Positions 8,674-18,540 of a DNA stretch of 64,000 nucleotides are shown in pieces; positions within the stretch are counted from its first letter, which is position 1; the number at the start of each line of letters is the position of its first letter. Below the pieces are notes generated by a model that saw only the letters and a list, made by a program, of their open reading frames with translations, searched no databases and was not told the DNA's origin. Made by a program: the position numbers and the translations under genes. The stretch is taken from NCBI RefSeq assembly GCF_002752635.1, contig NZ_AYTW01000001.1:56830-120829 (forward strand), read 5' to 3'. The stretch comes from Mesotoga sp. Brook.08.105.5.1. Its GTDB lineage: Bacteria; Thermotogota; Thermotogae; Petrotogales; Kosmotogaceae.

Positions 8674-9605
8674 ATGGGAAAAATGAAAAAGTATCTTGAC
8701 GATGTGAGAACGTTTTTACCGGGAACCGATCCAAAAAAGTGGATGAGATTCTTCGAGAGATTGAAAGCCACGTTCTAGAAAGGGCAGAGCGAGAACACGG
8801 CGAAATCAACGACACCACGGTCGCTATGTCCATAAAGGAATACGGTTCACCCGAAGAGGTTGCGGCGAGGTATTATGAGGGCGGCCCGATCATCGCTCCT
8901 CATCTGAAGAACTATCTCTTCATGTACACGGGAATCCTATTCGCGATTCACCTCGGACTGCATCTTATCGCTTTTGTTTTTGGCGAGAATGGCGCGATCT
9001 TTGATTTAAGGGGAACCGATCTACTGAGCCTTCTCTCACAACTTCCAGTGACTTTCGTATTTGACTTCGGACTCGTCAGCTTGATTCTTTATTTCGTGAC
9101 GCAGGCAAAGGGTACTGCAAAGCTCCCCCATTTCACATATTTCATCAGAGAAGAAAAGGCGCCTTCCATTGGCAAGAGGATTGGATCTCTTATAGGAACC
9201 TCTGCTGGCGCCGTGATAACCTTCCTGGCCTTCACATACGGACCGTTCTATCTTGGAAACGGTGAGTTGACAGAGATCGCGATTGTTGCACTTGACTCAT
9301 TCAAGTTCGGTCTCTTCCTGGCTTTTGGATTGTTGATAATAGATTCAGTATCAAATCTGATCAACATTTTCAATTACTCGAGGTTCAGCAAAATCGTTTC
9401 AAATACTCTTGGCCTTGTCTTTCTCTTTCTTGCAGTCTCGCCCGATTACAAACCAGATATCGCATCTTATCTGAGTCTTAACCCTTCAAGTGTCGATCAC
9501 CCCATGCTTGTCGCAATACTATTCTTAATGGCTATAGTATTAATCGTGGATCTGGTGTTCGAAACCATAAAGTTCTGGGCTAGCAGAATTGTAAGAACTA
9601 ATTGA
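8674..9605 (+). CDS. HAAS (DUF1700-like) membrane protein requiring a -1 frameshift
   Basis: From ATG 8674 (GGAGG at 8662-8666) the frame encodes MGKMKKYLDDVRTFLPGTDPKK and then meets TAG at 8776. The family's next residues (VDEILREIESHVLE) are in the -1 frame, starting with GTG 8739 and open to 9605, followed by about six hydrophobic segments and the ending FWASRIVRTN. The switch point is A AAA AAG at 8733-8739, the dnaX-type slippery heptamer in the correct phase for -1 frameshifting. The N-terminal HAAS domain normally senses and binds the paired PadR. Either the full product of about 310 residues is made by frameshifting or slippage, or the gene has lost one base and is dead. Confidence 0.75.
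8733..8739 (+). other. Candidate -1 frameshift site A AAA AAG
   Basis: The heptamer AAAAAAG is phased as A AAA AAG in the frame read from 8674, and a -1 shift leads into exactly the long open frame that continues to 9605. A Shine-Dalgarno-like GGGA (8721-8724) lies 8 bases upstream, which resembles the arrangement in E. coli dnaX. I see no strong downstream stem-loop by eye. A simple one-base deletion in the homopolymer explains the sequence equally well. Confidence 0.5.
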
Positions 9606-9625
9606 GACTGTCCGATGCAAATCCT

Positions 9626-9650
9626 GAGGGGCGTTGCCCCTCTTTTTCTT
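9626..9650 (+). terminator. Rho-independent terminator after the PadR/HAAS pair
   Basis: GAGGGGC-GTT-GCCCCTC stem-loop (9626-9642) followed by TTTTTCTT, 21 bases after the HAAS gene stop. Confidence 0.85.
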
Positions 9651-9942
9651 GCAGATAAGACCTTCATCACAATAGTAAAGTTGAGAATTTCAGATCAATT
9701 TGTTGTTCTTTTGGAGGCTGTTTGTTTCAATAACTAGCTTACTCCGTTGATTAGTCAAGGGGGTAGAGTAAATCAACAATCTCTATCGCATTTTCACTGG
9801 CCAATCTCTCACCCGGAATCTACTTGGTTATACAATTCATTAGGCAGTCTTCATAAGGTCTTGAAGAACTCCCTTTGTTGGAGTCTGACTTTGGAATTCT
9901 GCTTCCGGGTGAGTCATTTTCCTTAGCTGCAGGAGGTACAAT
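9651..9942. other. Intergenic stretch, no gene seen
   Basis: About 290 bases with no supported coding frame. It contains the AGGAGGT Shine-Dalgarno (around 9932) for the following TTG-started permease pseudogene. No clear promoter was identified. Confidence 0.4.
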
Positions 9943-10984
9943 TTGGCCGCTTACATTATTAGAAGACTTCTGTTCTTGCCAGTTGTTGCCTTCGTTGTTA
10001 CGCTGGTTGTGTTCGCAGTCATTTGGTCAATGGGGCCGGACGTATTGCTTAGAGCATATATGACGGGAAACGCTTCGAAGTCCCCGAATGCTGAACAGAG
10101 GATAATCGAGAAGTACGGGCTCGACAAACCGGCAGTTGTCATGTACTTCAAGTGGCTTGGGAACACTATTAAGGGTGACATGGGATACTCATTGACTGCC
10201 AGCTCATCGGTTTCTGAAGCCATTATCTCAAGACTTCCGGCAAGCCTCGAACTGCTCGTGCTTGCACTTATCCCAATAATCTTAGTAGGTTCAAGGCTTG
10301 GTATTAGAGCTGCGATGCATCCAGATGGGGTTTCAGATTCTGTCTTTGGATTTTTTTCAATAGTAGGCTGGGCGACTCCAGATTATGTAATGGCTTTGCT
10401 AATCCTGGTTGGCAGCTTCACCATATTCGGCTGGCTTCCTATAGGCAGTCTGACTACTGGATTGATTAAAGATTGGAACTCCTACACGAACTCCCTAATA
10501 ATCGATTCAATACTTAATCTGCGCTTCGATATCCTTTTGTCTCAAATAATCAATCTTGTACAACCTGTACTGACTCTCTTCATTGTGCACTCGGCTTATG
10601 TTTTTCAGATAAGCAGGGCAACTCCTCTCGATGTCAAGAAAAGAGATTATGTTAGGGCAGCAAGATCAAGAGGTGTGAGCGAAAGAACGATAATGTTAAG
10701 GCATGTTAGAAAGAATGCTCTGATTCCTGTCGCAACTGTTGGAGGCGAGCTCTTTGCATCCTTTTCGCAGGACTTCCTTTGTTGAAACCATCTTTGCGAG
10801 ACCGGGTATAGGAAGGCTGCTAACTGACGCAGCAATAAGCGTTGAAGTGCTGACACTCTCAGGCTGTGTACTTCTGATAGCCGCCATGATGATTATCGTG
10901 AATATCGTTGTAGATATTATCTATTCCTTAATCGACCCACGAATTCTTCTCTGGGATAATGGGAAGGGATCTAGAGCAGATTAA
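9943..10984 (+). pseudogene. Peptide ABC transporter permease, DppB type, frameshifted
   Basis: The first frame (TTG 9943, good AGGAGGT) gives a typical DppB N-terminus, AYIIRRLLFLPVVAFVVTLVVF, and runs through the EAA-like region YVRAARSRGVSERTIMLRHV before stopping at 10785. The remaining C-terminus (FVETIFARPGIGRLL ... LIDPRILL) is in another frame beginning near 10775. At least two small indels separate them, around 10755-10780. No binding protein, DppC or ATPase is nearby, so this is an orphan, decayed permease. The complete system at 52750-58240 is intact by contrast. Confidence 0.8.
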
Positions 10985-11092
10985 CGTTTTCTGGCCGCTC
11001 ACAGAATTTGACTAGCGATTGAGCAGACAGTCTGGAAAGTAGATCGCTTTTGGATGTTGCAGACGTACAATGAACGTTAGGGGGTGAAACCC

Positions 11093-11596
11093 ATGAAGAA
11101 GTCCGTTCTAGTACTTTTCATTCTGCTTGTTGCTTCGCTCTCACTCGGCAGCCTTTCTCTGGGACTGATCAATGCAGCTGCAAAGACCGAGTCTCTTTCG
11201 AACACTCCACTTTCCGGCTTCGTTGGAATAGACGTGCTGGGCATAGATCTGCGGTACGATCTTGGACCTTTATCGTTCGGAGTGGCAACTCCATTTCTAA
11301 TGTTTACTCTCTCTGAAGACACCGGCGTTAAGACCTCTTTTGTGATCCCTGGAGTTGCCTGGTTAGGATATGCAGGGCTGAAGCTTGATATGGGAGTCTT
11401 CTATTTCAGGGGAGACATCGGTCACACATTCGCTTTTGGAGAGCAGTTGCAGCTGGGCTTTTCTCCTCTCAGACTGGGAGTTGGAATGAATATCATTCCC
11501 AATTACTACATAGAGTTCAACACAGCTGTAATTCTCCAGAGATTCAGCGAGACTGTGGGGAAGATCTACGACTTCAAGATCGGTTACAGATTCTGA
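11093..11596 (+). CDS. Small exported beta-barrel-like envelope protein
   Basis: 167 residues with a clear signal peptide (KKSVLVLFILLVASLSLGSLSLG) and a mature part made of alternating amphipathic strands (DLRYDLGPLSFGVA, LGYAGLKLDMGVFYFRGDIG) that ends in KIGYRF. A terminal Phe after alternating aromatics is the usual outer-membrane-barrel signature. AGGGGG at 11079-11084 points to ATG 11093 rather than the GTG at 11084. It is probably a minor outer-membrane (toga) protein of unknown function. The adjacent lipoprotein gene follows after a short gap, so the two may be cotranscribed. Confidence 0.6.
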   Translation: MKKSVLVLFILLVASLSLGSLSLGLINAAAKTESLSNTPLSGFVGIDVLGIDLRYDLGPLSFGVATPFLMFTLSEDTGVKTSFVIPGVAWLGYAGLKLDMGVFYFRGDIGHTFAFGEQLQLGFSPLRLGVGMNIIPNYYIEFNTAVILQRFSETVGKIYDFKIGYRF

Positions 11597-11617
11597 TAGA
11601 AAAAAGAGGTGGTAAAG

Positions 11618-12118
11618 ATGAAGAAATTGCTTGCAACGGCCATTGTGGCAACAGTGCTGGCAATGTCTTGTCTTTCGAGGAATCCCACGATTGAGGTGTA
11701 CAGAAATCGTTTCAACTCAGTTACCTACTACGATATCGAGAAATTCAGCGAGAATTTGAAAACAGAGAGTATCAATATTTCGCGTAATGAGAAGCGTATG
11801 CTGGAAGACGGAGACATTCTTGTTTATCTCACAGACCAGAATAGACTCAGAAAGATGCTTATACTAGAGCTCGACAGGGACAATCGAGGTTTCATGTTCT
11901 TTGACTTTGTTACGTATGACGAGAAGGGGCAAATATTAGTCGAGAAGAAGTATGTGAAGCTTCAGGCTTCGTATATTTTCGACTTCGACAAAGGAATCAT
12001 CCCTGAAAAGACCGAAGGTGTCGAACTATGGTGGCACAATCTGGATGACGTCGAGATGTATCTCGTTCCATGGAATCCAGCGAAGCTCGGAAAATACCCG
12101 ACTGCAGGGCTGAATTGA
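11618..12118 (+). CDS. Hypothetical lipoprotein
   Basis: 166 residues. The N-terminus MKKLLATAIVATVLAMSC contains a lipobox (LAMSC), which predicts a diacylglyceryl-anchored exported protein. The mature part is charged and soluble with no motif that I recognise (YDIEKFSENLKTESINIS; VYLTDQNRLRKMLILEL). The start chosen is ATG 11618 behind GAGGTGG; a GTG at 11609 would overlap the SD. It lies 21 bases after the barrel-like gene. Function unknown. Confidence 0.65.
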   Translation: MKKLLATAIVATVLAMSCLSRNPTIEVYRNRFNSVTYYDIEKFSENLKTESINISRNEKRMLEDGDILVYLTDQNRLRKMLILELDRDNRGFMFFDFVTYDEKGQILVEKKYVKLQASYIFDFDKGIIPEKTEGVELWWHNLDDVEMYLVPWNPAKLGKYPTAGLN

Positions 12119-12243
12119 CAAGCAGCGAACTCGTTCCAAGAAGCGGAGTTTTCACTGAAGGGATTTCAGAACAACCTTGAATCAAAGATTGCTCTCTGTT
12201 AACTAACCGGAACTTGAACGACTCTAGAAGCGAAATCCATTCT

Positions 12244-12678
12244 CTAGAACTCAAGCTGAACGAGAAATGTGGGAACTATCTTCAGGCTAGTATCGACAAA
12301 AAACTCCCCAGGCAGATTAACGGGAAATCCCAGTTCTGCACCGATAAAAAGCCTTCCAAAATCAGTGGCGAACCCATAGTTCGCACCTGCTCGTGCGAGA
12401 AGGAGGCCTTCCATTTCACCGAGGTGAAAAAGGATCTCAGTTCCACCGTGAACTCTCCAGGAGGCGATATCTTTGTAAAGATACAGACCCGGAACCAATA
12501 CAATTGAATCTGTATCAAAGATTACTCCCGCCTTGGCCTGAAATCCAAGAAGCCACGTATCAAAATTTATTGCGGCAAAGGGCTCGAAATGACCGTGTAT
12601 CTTGACGCCGACACCGAAACCAATTCCAATGGCGGATGCAGAAATAACAAGTACCAAAGCAATACAGACAAACCTCAT
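12244..12678 (-). CDS. Small exported beta-barrel-like protein
   Basis: 144 residues with a signal peptide (MRFVCIALVLVISASAIG) and repeated amphipathic strands with glycines (GFGVGVKIHGHFEPFAAINFDTWLLGFQAKAG), ending in Phe (FLVQLEF) like outer-membrane barrels. It resembles the 11093-11596 product in style but is encoded convergently. The start ATG 12678 lies behind GAGGAGG on the minus strand; GTG 12690 overlaps that site. Function unknown. The 125 bases between it and the lipoprotein gene show no feature. Confidence 0.6.
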   Translation of the reverse strand: MRFVCIALVLVISASAIGIGFGVGVKIHGHFEPFAAINFDTWLLGFQAKAGVIFDTDSIVLVPGLYLYKDIASWRVHGGTEILFHLGEMEGLLLARAGANYGFATDFGRLFIGAELGFPVNLPGEFFVDTSLKIVPTFLVQLEF

Positions 12679-12894
12679 GAAAGCATACACCTCCTCGAAT
12701 AGTCCAATTCTATCTCAAGTCGAGTCAATAATCCCTAGAAAGTGCTCAATAGTATAGTACAAAACTCGCTTAGCGAACAGACACCTTCAAGAGTGATAGA
12801 ATTAACTCGTAATTACCACTTCTCTCATCTGTTCTCTGTTACATTCGGCAGGAGTACTTTCCAATCGTCCAATTAAGAGTTTAAGGAGGCTAAG

Positions 12895-14370
12895 ATGGCA
12901 AAGATTGTTATCATCGGAGGTGGAATCGGCGGACTGGCCGCGGGGTGTTTTGCCAGAATGAACGGATTCGACCCGATAATACTTGAGAAGTCAAGCAAAT
13001 TGGGCGGTCTATGCACCTCATAGGATAGAGGCGGATATGTTTTCGATGGCTGTATTCGCCATCTTGCTGGGCTACTTCCGGATACCCCTCTCTACAACAT
13101 GCGGAAGGATTTGGGCGCCATGCCTTCAGAAGTTCACTTCCCCGAAGAGTTGGTGAAAGCAGAAGATCAATCGGGCAATAAGTTCACGGTATACCACGAT
13201 CTCGAAAGACTTGAAACCGAAATGAAGAGAATCGCTCCCGAAGACTCTAATACAATAGGGGACTATATCAACGGAATCCGCAGACTTTCCGACGTGGATC
13301 TTATGGAAGTGGGATTCTGGAAATTCAGAGACTGGATCAAGAACATCTTTGTTCTCATAAAGAACAGAAAGGTCACGAAGTACACGACGATTGCTTTTGC
13401 TCAGAGATTCAAGAATCCTGCCTTAAGGATGTTCTTTCCAGTCATTCAATATGGTTGGGCAATAATCCCCATGACTCTCAATCTTTGAGTAATGGCAGGC
13501 TCCAACGCAAAGAGATACGGAAGGTACTCCGGAGGTTCCGGTAAGTTCATCGAGTCAATCGTGAAGAGATACGCTTCCCTCGGAGGCGAGATACTGTACG
13601 ATTCGTCAGCAGTTAAGGTCATTGAAAGGGAGGGAAAGGCAGTCGGAGTAAGGCTCAAAAGTGGTCAGAGCTTAACGCCGACTATGTGGTTTCAGATGTT
13701 TACGCCTATGATACTTTTAAGAAACTGATAGATGAGAGACACCTCACCGATCGTCTGCGCTCGATGTATTCAAAGCCCTTCGACAGAATGATGATGGCTC
13801 TGCATGTGCCTTTTGGCATTGACATGGACCTGTCACAATTGCCGAATGCAATGTCCCTCTTTCTGGATAAACCGATTGAGATTGCAGGTGACGGTGTTCC
13901 ATAGTAAACCTTCTGAATTACAGTTATGATGGAACAATGGCACCAAAGGGAAAGACCAGTTCAAAGTTATGTATGACACCTATTGGTCTTACTGGGAGGA
14001 ACTCTCAAAGGGCCAAAGAAAATACGAAGAAGTAAAGGAAAAGATTGCCAGTAACACGATCATGGCAATCGAGAGATTCATTCCCGGTATCACCGATGCA
14101 GTTGAAGTAACAGATGTCACAAAGCCAATGACTACAGAGAAGTTCACGTCAAATGGACGAGGCTACGAGAGCAAAGAGGACTTTCGAATGAAAGACACTC
14201 TCAGAGGCTTCCTCAACAAGCCGTTGGTATTGAAGACTCTGAAGAACTTCTACGTGATCGGCCACTCCATAGGAGGAACCAACCTCTACGGCTGTACCGC
14301 GATGGGCAGGAACACCTCAAAAAGATCTGCAAGAAAGAGAAGAAGAGTTTTGTGGGTTCCTGAGATATAG
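12895..14370 (+). pseudogene. CrtI/phytoene-desaturase-like FAD oxidoreductase, multiply broken
   Basis: ATG 12895 behind AAGGAGG starts a Rossmann FAD-binding segment (KIVIIGGGIGGLAAGCFARMNG) typical of the CrtI/amine-oxidase-like family, and later blocks GRYSGGSGKFIESIVKRY and FYVIGHSIGG fit the same family. The frame is interrupted by TAG 13021-13023 (after GGLCTS, before DRGGYVFDGC) and TGA 13486-13488, then at least three frameshifts near 13670, 13900 and 13960. The two stops sit where Trp would fit. The gene is dead. It once encoded about 490 residues, probably acting on an isoprenoid or related hydrophobic substrate. Confidence 0.85.
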
Positions 14371-14444
14371 ATTCAATACGATTACTCTCTGAAGTAGCAA
14401 GGAGAGGAATACTACAAGATCCCTCTCCTCAAAAAGTATCGCCT

Positions 14445-15569
14445 CTACTCTGTCAACTTCAAAGAGCCTGCTCCTATCTTATTCTTTGTAGCTTTGTCGA
14501 AAAGCAAGTAGTTTACTGAAGGAAAGGAGATCTCCATCTTCGAATCAACTACGAAATCGACTCTTCCAAAGACGACTATTGAGAACATCGTGTTCTTGAT
14601 CTTTGCCCTCACCACTGTCTCCATTCCAGAAGGAAGCGTTGAGTAGATAACACAACTATTTGCTCCGCTGTACGGGTTTAGCGTGATGTCCTCCGGTCTC
14701 AAACCAATTATTACTTCGTCACCGTTCTTAACTTCTGCCTCTTTGCTCTTGAAAATCATCTCCATAGTGAGTTCGGCGGTTTCAAGAGAGACTCCATCTT
14801 TCTCAGCACCCTTAACTGTGGCATCCAGGAAATTCATTGAAGGATTCCCGATGAAATCTCCGACGAAAACGTTGGACGGTTGATCGTATATTACGAGTGG
14901 GGGCGCATATTGCTGGAGAACCCCTTCCTCAAGGAGACAAACCTTTGTGGCCAGCGTCATTGCTTCCAGCTGATCATGAGTGACGTAGACTACCGTCGAT
15001 TCGATCTCCCTGTGAAGCCGCTTCAGTTCGGCTCGCATTTCCATTCTCAGTTTGGCATCAAGGTTAGAAAGCGGCTCATCCATCAAGAGGACCTTAGGAT
15101 TTGGAGCAAGTGTTCTTGCGATGGCAACTCTTTGCTGTTGACCGCCCGAAAGTTCTGAAGGATACCTGTCAAGAAGATCGCTTATCTTGACGAGATCGCC
15201 CATCTCTCTTACTCGCTTTCTTATTTCCTCTTTGCTCCACTTCATGTTTTCAAGACCGAAAGCTATGTTCTGATAAACTGTCATGTGAGGCCAAAGTGCG
15301 TAATTCTGGAACAAGAGGCCGACATCCCGCTTATCCGGAGATAGGTTAATCTGCTTCTCACCTGAAAAAACCACCTTACCGCCGATGCTTATCTCACCGA
15401 TTGTTGGCGTTTCAAGCCCGGATATCATTCGAAGTGTCGTGGTTTTACCGCATCCGGAGGGACCGAGAAGCGTCACAAAATCGCGGTCTTCAATCGTAAG
15501 ATCAAGCTTGTCAACCGCGTTGACACTTCCGAAAGTCTTTGTCAGGTTCTTCAATATAATTTCAGGCAT
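14445..15569 (-). CDS. Fe(III)/spermidine-type ABC transporter ATP-binding protein
   Basis: 374-residue ATPase that powers the permease encoded 4 bases upstream. Walker A GPSGCGKTT (about residue 36), Q-loop LLFQNYALWPHM, signature LSGGQQQRVAIART and Walker B VLLMDEPLSNLDAK are intact. A C-terminal regulatory TOBE-like domain contains IGLRPEDITL. The length and the domain pair match FbpC/PotA-like proteins. It is the last gene of the rapZ-binding protein-permease-ATPase operon. A GGAGAGG/CCTCTCC dyad at 14401-14428 follows the stop but lacks a T-tract. Confidence 0.93.
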   Translation of the reverse strand: MPEIILKNLTKTFGSVNAVDKLDLTIEDRDFVTLLGPSGCGKTTTLRMISGLETPTIGEISIGGKVVFSGEKQINLSPDKRDVGLLFQNYALWPHMTVYQNIAFGLENMKWSKEEIRKRVREMGDLVKISDLLDRYPSELSGGQQQRVAIARTLAPNPKVLLMDEPLSNLDAKLRMEMRAELKRLHREIESTVVYVTHDQLEAMTLATKVCLLEEGVLQQYAPPLVIYDQPSNVFVGDFIGNPSMNFLDATVKGAEKDGVSLETAELTMEMIFKSKEAEVKNGDEVIIGLRPEDITLNPYSGANSCVIYSTLPSGMETVVRAKIKNTMFSIVVFGRVDFVVDSKMEISFPSVNYLLFDKATKNKIGAGSLKLTE

Positions 15570-15573
15570 CAGG

Positions 15574-17367
15574 TCAACCTCCTATTCCTTTATCCAGACT
15601 TGCGCCGGTGACTTTATTGATCACGAAATTGAACACAAGAACTATTCCGATTATCAGCAGTACAATCGCATTTGCGTATTGATTCCAGCCCTTTTCGTTG
15701 TACTTGAAAAGCATTGTCGTCAAAATGCTGGTTGACGGTGTAACAAGCAGTATATAGAGGGCTAGTTCTCTCATGCTCGATATGAAAGGAAGAAGATAAC
15801 CGGATATTACCGTGGGCTTCTGAATTGGGATGATTATCTTCACCATTCTCTTCCACCATCTGATGCCCAGTATTATTGCGGCCTCTTCAATTTCCTTGCC
15901 AAGCTGCAGAATCGCGTTAATACCCGCTCTCGATGCAAAAGGCAGATACTTCACCGAACCAACAAGGGCAAGTATCGCAAAAGTACCGTAAAGAGGTGGT
16001 ATGAAACCTCGCTGAACCGAGAACATCGATAGATAGATCGCACCGAAAGCCATGCTAGGAATCAAATATGGAAAGAAGGCCAACCTATCAACCATATTGG
16101 AGCCGAATCTTCCTCTGGTTTTGGCAACGGAATACCCGACCAGTATACCAACTGTGCCTGCTATCAGCGCTACTACGATAGAAAGAGAGAAACTATTGAA
16201 CAAGCCTTGATACACGTACTTATTCTTTAAGATACCCGGCTCACCGTTTGCTATGTCCGGACTACCCTCTCCCGTCCAGAATATCGTAGATAGATTGCTA
16301 AGAGAGTAATTCCCGGGCTCCACAAAGAACGACTGAGCCGCAAAGGTAAGCAGCGGGATTACCGCCACTGCTACCAGGAGTACCAGCATAATTGAGGAAA
16401 TCGGTGTACGAAGCTTTCTCAAATTCACAAGCGAGATGTTTCCGCTCTTTCCCGTTACCGTAGTGAACCCTTTTCTCTTGCCGATAATCAACTGATTTAT
16501 CGTGAGAATTGCCACTCCAACAACTATCATGAATGAAGCGATAATGTATCCGGCACCGGGATTAACTCCGTTGATCGTTCTGTACAGCTGCGTTGTAAGC
16601 ACCTGAAACCTCACCGGACCTCCAAGGAATGAAGGCACGGCAAACGCACTCATAGCGCTGGAGAACACAAGCAAGAACGTAGACAGAATGGCTGGCATGA
16701 CTATTGGCACAGTTATCTTCCATATTATCCGAAATCTCGTTGCCTTGAGAATCACTGCGGCCTCTTCAAGGTTTGCGTCCATGTTTCTCAAGATCCCACC
16801 GATTAGTATGAATGCAAAGGGCGCATAATGCATTCCCAGAACGAGAACTATCGGAATGAATCCATATGCAAACCAGTCTGAAGTCTCAATGCCCGTTAAG
16901 GCCGTGAATATGCCAGGTACGCCACCAATGCTCTTGTTCTTGAAGAAGTTCAGCCAGGCCATAGCCAGTGTCCAGGAGGGCATAATATATGGAAACAACA
17001 TCATCGTGGATATCGGCTTCTTGAATCTGAGATTTGTTCTGGTTACCATCCAGGCGAAGAAGCCTCCGACTATGAGCGCGAAAGCGCAGGTAGCTATTGA
17101 AACCAGCAAAGTGTTTATGAGGGGTTTATAAAACAAGTTGTCGCTTGCAGCACTTTTAAACACGTACTCCCAGTGGTAAGTCGTGAAATCTCCAACACTT
17201 GAACCCCTAATTCTTCTCACTTCTGCAGAATGAACAGTGAAGGTGTCTACTCCTATGTAGAATAGAGGAACTATCGTCAAATATATCAGGATAATGAGCA
17301 GGAGAATCAGAATCGCGTGCTCTGGCTTCGACAAATACCCGAGTAACTTGTTCAGCAACTTCTTCAT
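15574..17367 (-). CDS. Fused two-domain ABC permease, Fe(III)/thiamine (FbpB/ThiP) type
   Basis: 597-residue inner-membrane protein made of two tandem permease units, each with an EAA loop (EEAAVILKATRFRIIWKI near residue 205 and EEAAIILGIRWWKRMVKI near residue 490) and about six membrane segments. This internally duplicated form is typical of FbpB, ThiP and related iron(III) or phosphonate permeases. ATG 17367 follows AAAGGTGG; a GTG at 17376 overlaps the SD. It is coupled to the ATPase gene by a 4-base gap and lies after the binding-protein gene with a strong hairpin in between. Confidence 0.92.
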   Translation of the reverse strand: MKKLLNKLLGYLSKPEHAILILLLIILIYLTIVPLFYIGVDTFTVHSAEVRRIRGSSVGDFTTYHWEYVFKSAASDNLFYKPLINTLLVSIATCAFALIVGGFFAWMVTRTNLRFKKPISTMMLFPYIMPSWTLAMAWLNFFKNKSIGGVPGIFTALTGIETSDWFAYGFIPIVLVLGMHYAPFAFILIGGILRNMDANLEEAAVILKATRFRIIWKITVPIVMPAILSTFLLVFSSAMSAFAVPSFLGGPVRFQVLTTQLYRTINGVNPGAGYIIASFMIVVGVAILTINQLIIGKRKGFTTVTGKSGNISLVNLRKLRTPISSIMLVLLVAVAVIPLLTFAAQSFFVEPGNYSLSNLSTIFWTGEGSPDIANGEPGILKNKYVYQGLFNSFSLSIVVALIAGTVGILVGYSVAKTRGRFGSNMVDRLAFFPYLIPSMAFGAIYLSMFSVQRGFIPPLYGTFAILALVGSVKYLPFASRAGINAILQLGKEIEEAAIILGIRWWKRMVKIIIPIQKPTVISGYLLPFISSMRELALYILLVTPSTSILTTMLFKYNEKGWNQYANAIVLLIIGIVLVFNFVINKVTGASLDKGIGG

Positions 17368-17390
17368 AGCAACCACCTTTGAAGAGACTA

Positions 17391-17414
17391 AGACTCCCCC
17401 GATCGGGGGAGTCT
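17391..17414 (-). promoter_or_regulatory. Perfect GC hairpin between binding-protein and permease genes
   Basis: AGACTCCCCC-GATC-GGGGGAGTCT: a 10-bp perfect stem with a 4-base loop directly after the binding-protein stop. There is no T-run on the minus strand, so it is probably a 3' mRNA stabiliser or partial attenuator that lets the binding protein be made in excess over the membrane subunits. Equivalent hairpins occur at 45250-45272 and 54331-54354. Confidence 0.7.
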
Positions 17415-17425
17415 AGAGAATGTGA

Positions 17426-18508
17426 TTAATATGCGTACATATTCCAGAAGTCTTCTACATCAAGTCTGTGACTGAAAAGGAACTCAGGATCTTCACCAAT
17501 CAATACCTTCTCCCAAACATCGAAGGCATTGTCGCCAGGATACGGAAGGATATTTGGATTAGACGAGTAAGTTCCTTCAGACCCAGCCCAAGGAGCAAAG
17601 CCTTCCTCCGTCAGTAGATACTCGATAAAGAGCTTTGCAGCATTAGGATGAGCGGCATTGTTCGTCAGCATCATGTAGCTGGGATAATAGAAACCGGCAA
17701 AGGGTTCCATTCCCATAATCGGCAGCAGGGCGAGATTCTTGGTGTCTCTGTATCTTACCTTTGAATAGGTGCATAGACCGACCTTGTCAATCCCCTGTCC
17801 TCTTATTCCCAGAGACTCGGCCATCGTTGTGTCACTGTTGATGAAGACCAGTCCATTCTCGAGAACTCCTTTCATCCACTCATAACCGGCGTTTTCTGTT
17901 GTAAGCTTAATTGGTTCCCCAAAATACCTTTCATAAGCGATTTCCAGATCTTCAACAACTTCAGGAGTTGTGAGCATCGTAAGGAAATTCATGTTTACGC
18001 CTTCCTGGAAGGGGTCCTTGAAGAAGAACCTGCCTTTGTAAGCAGGATCCGTAAGCGCCCAAACATTAGTTACGGGCGGGAAAGTGAATGTCTCGGAGTT
18101 GTAAAGGAAGACCTTAGTGATAACCGATAGAACAAGCGGATTCTGCATCGACTCGGGAATTAGATCCTTCATGTCTTCCGGAACATAGTTTATCAAGTAT
18201 CCCGGCTCGATAAGCTCCCCGAATACTCTACCACCGTCCTGGGCAATTACAAAGTCCGCGCCGACGATTCCGTTTCCCACTTCTCTGGAAACCTTTTCAA
18301 TCATCTCGAAGTCTTTCAGGTTATAGGCTTCTACGGCGATTCCATACTTCGCTGTGAAGGCCTCTGCCGCATTGGATATTCTGCTGGTTATAGAATATAC
18401 AACGACCTTCCCTTCCTTCTTGGCCGCCTCGAGCAGCTCCGGGGAAACAGCAAGGATAGAAATGCCTAACATAATGACTAGCACGAGCAAGAACGACCTC
18501 AATTTCAT
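17426..18508 (-). CDS. Extracellular solute-binding protein, Fe(III)-type (family 1)
   Basis: 360 residues: signal peptide (about 1-20, SFLLVLVIMLGISILA), then ELLEAAKKEGKVVVYSITSR, the usual start of FbpA/IdiA-like binding proteins, and later blocks VADFVI-like, ALTDPAYKGRFFFKDPF, FINSDTT and NAAHPNAAKLFIEYLLTEEGF. It captures the ligand in the periplasm for the two-domain permease. Iron(III) is the commonest ligand of this family, but phosphonates and phosphosugars also occur, so the substrate is open. SD AGGAGG precedes ATG 18508. It lies 32 bases downstream of rapZ. Confidence 0.9.
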   Translation of the reverse strand: MKLRSFLLVLVIMLGISILAVSPELLEAAKKEGKVVVYSITSRISNAAEAFTAKYGIAVEAYNLKDFEMIEKVSREVGNGIVGADFVIAQDGGRVFGELIEPGYLINYVPEDMKDLIPESMQNPLVLSVITKVFLYNSETFTFPPVTNVWALTDPAYKGRFFFKDPFQEGVNMNFLTMLTTPEVVEDLEIAYERYFGEPIKLTTENAGYEWMKGVLENGLVFINSDTTMAESLGIRGQGIDKVGLCTYSKVRYRDTKNLALLPIMGMEPFAGFYYPSYMMLTNNAAHPNAAKLFIEYLLTEEGFAPWAGSEGTYSSNPNILPYPGDNAFDVWEKVLIGEDPEFLFSHRLDVEDFWNMYAY

Positions 18509-18540
18509 AAAACACCTCCTAAATCAGTTAAGAATTTGGA

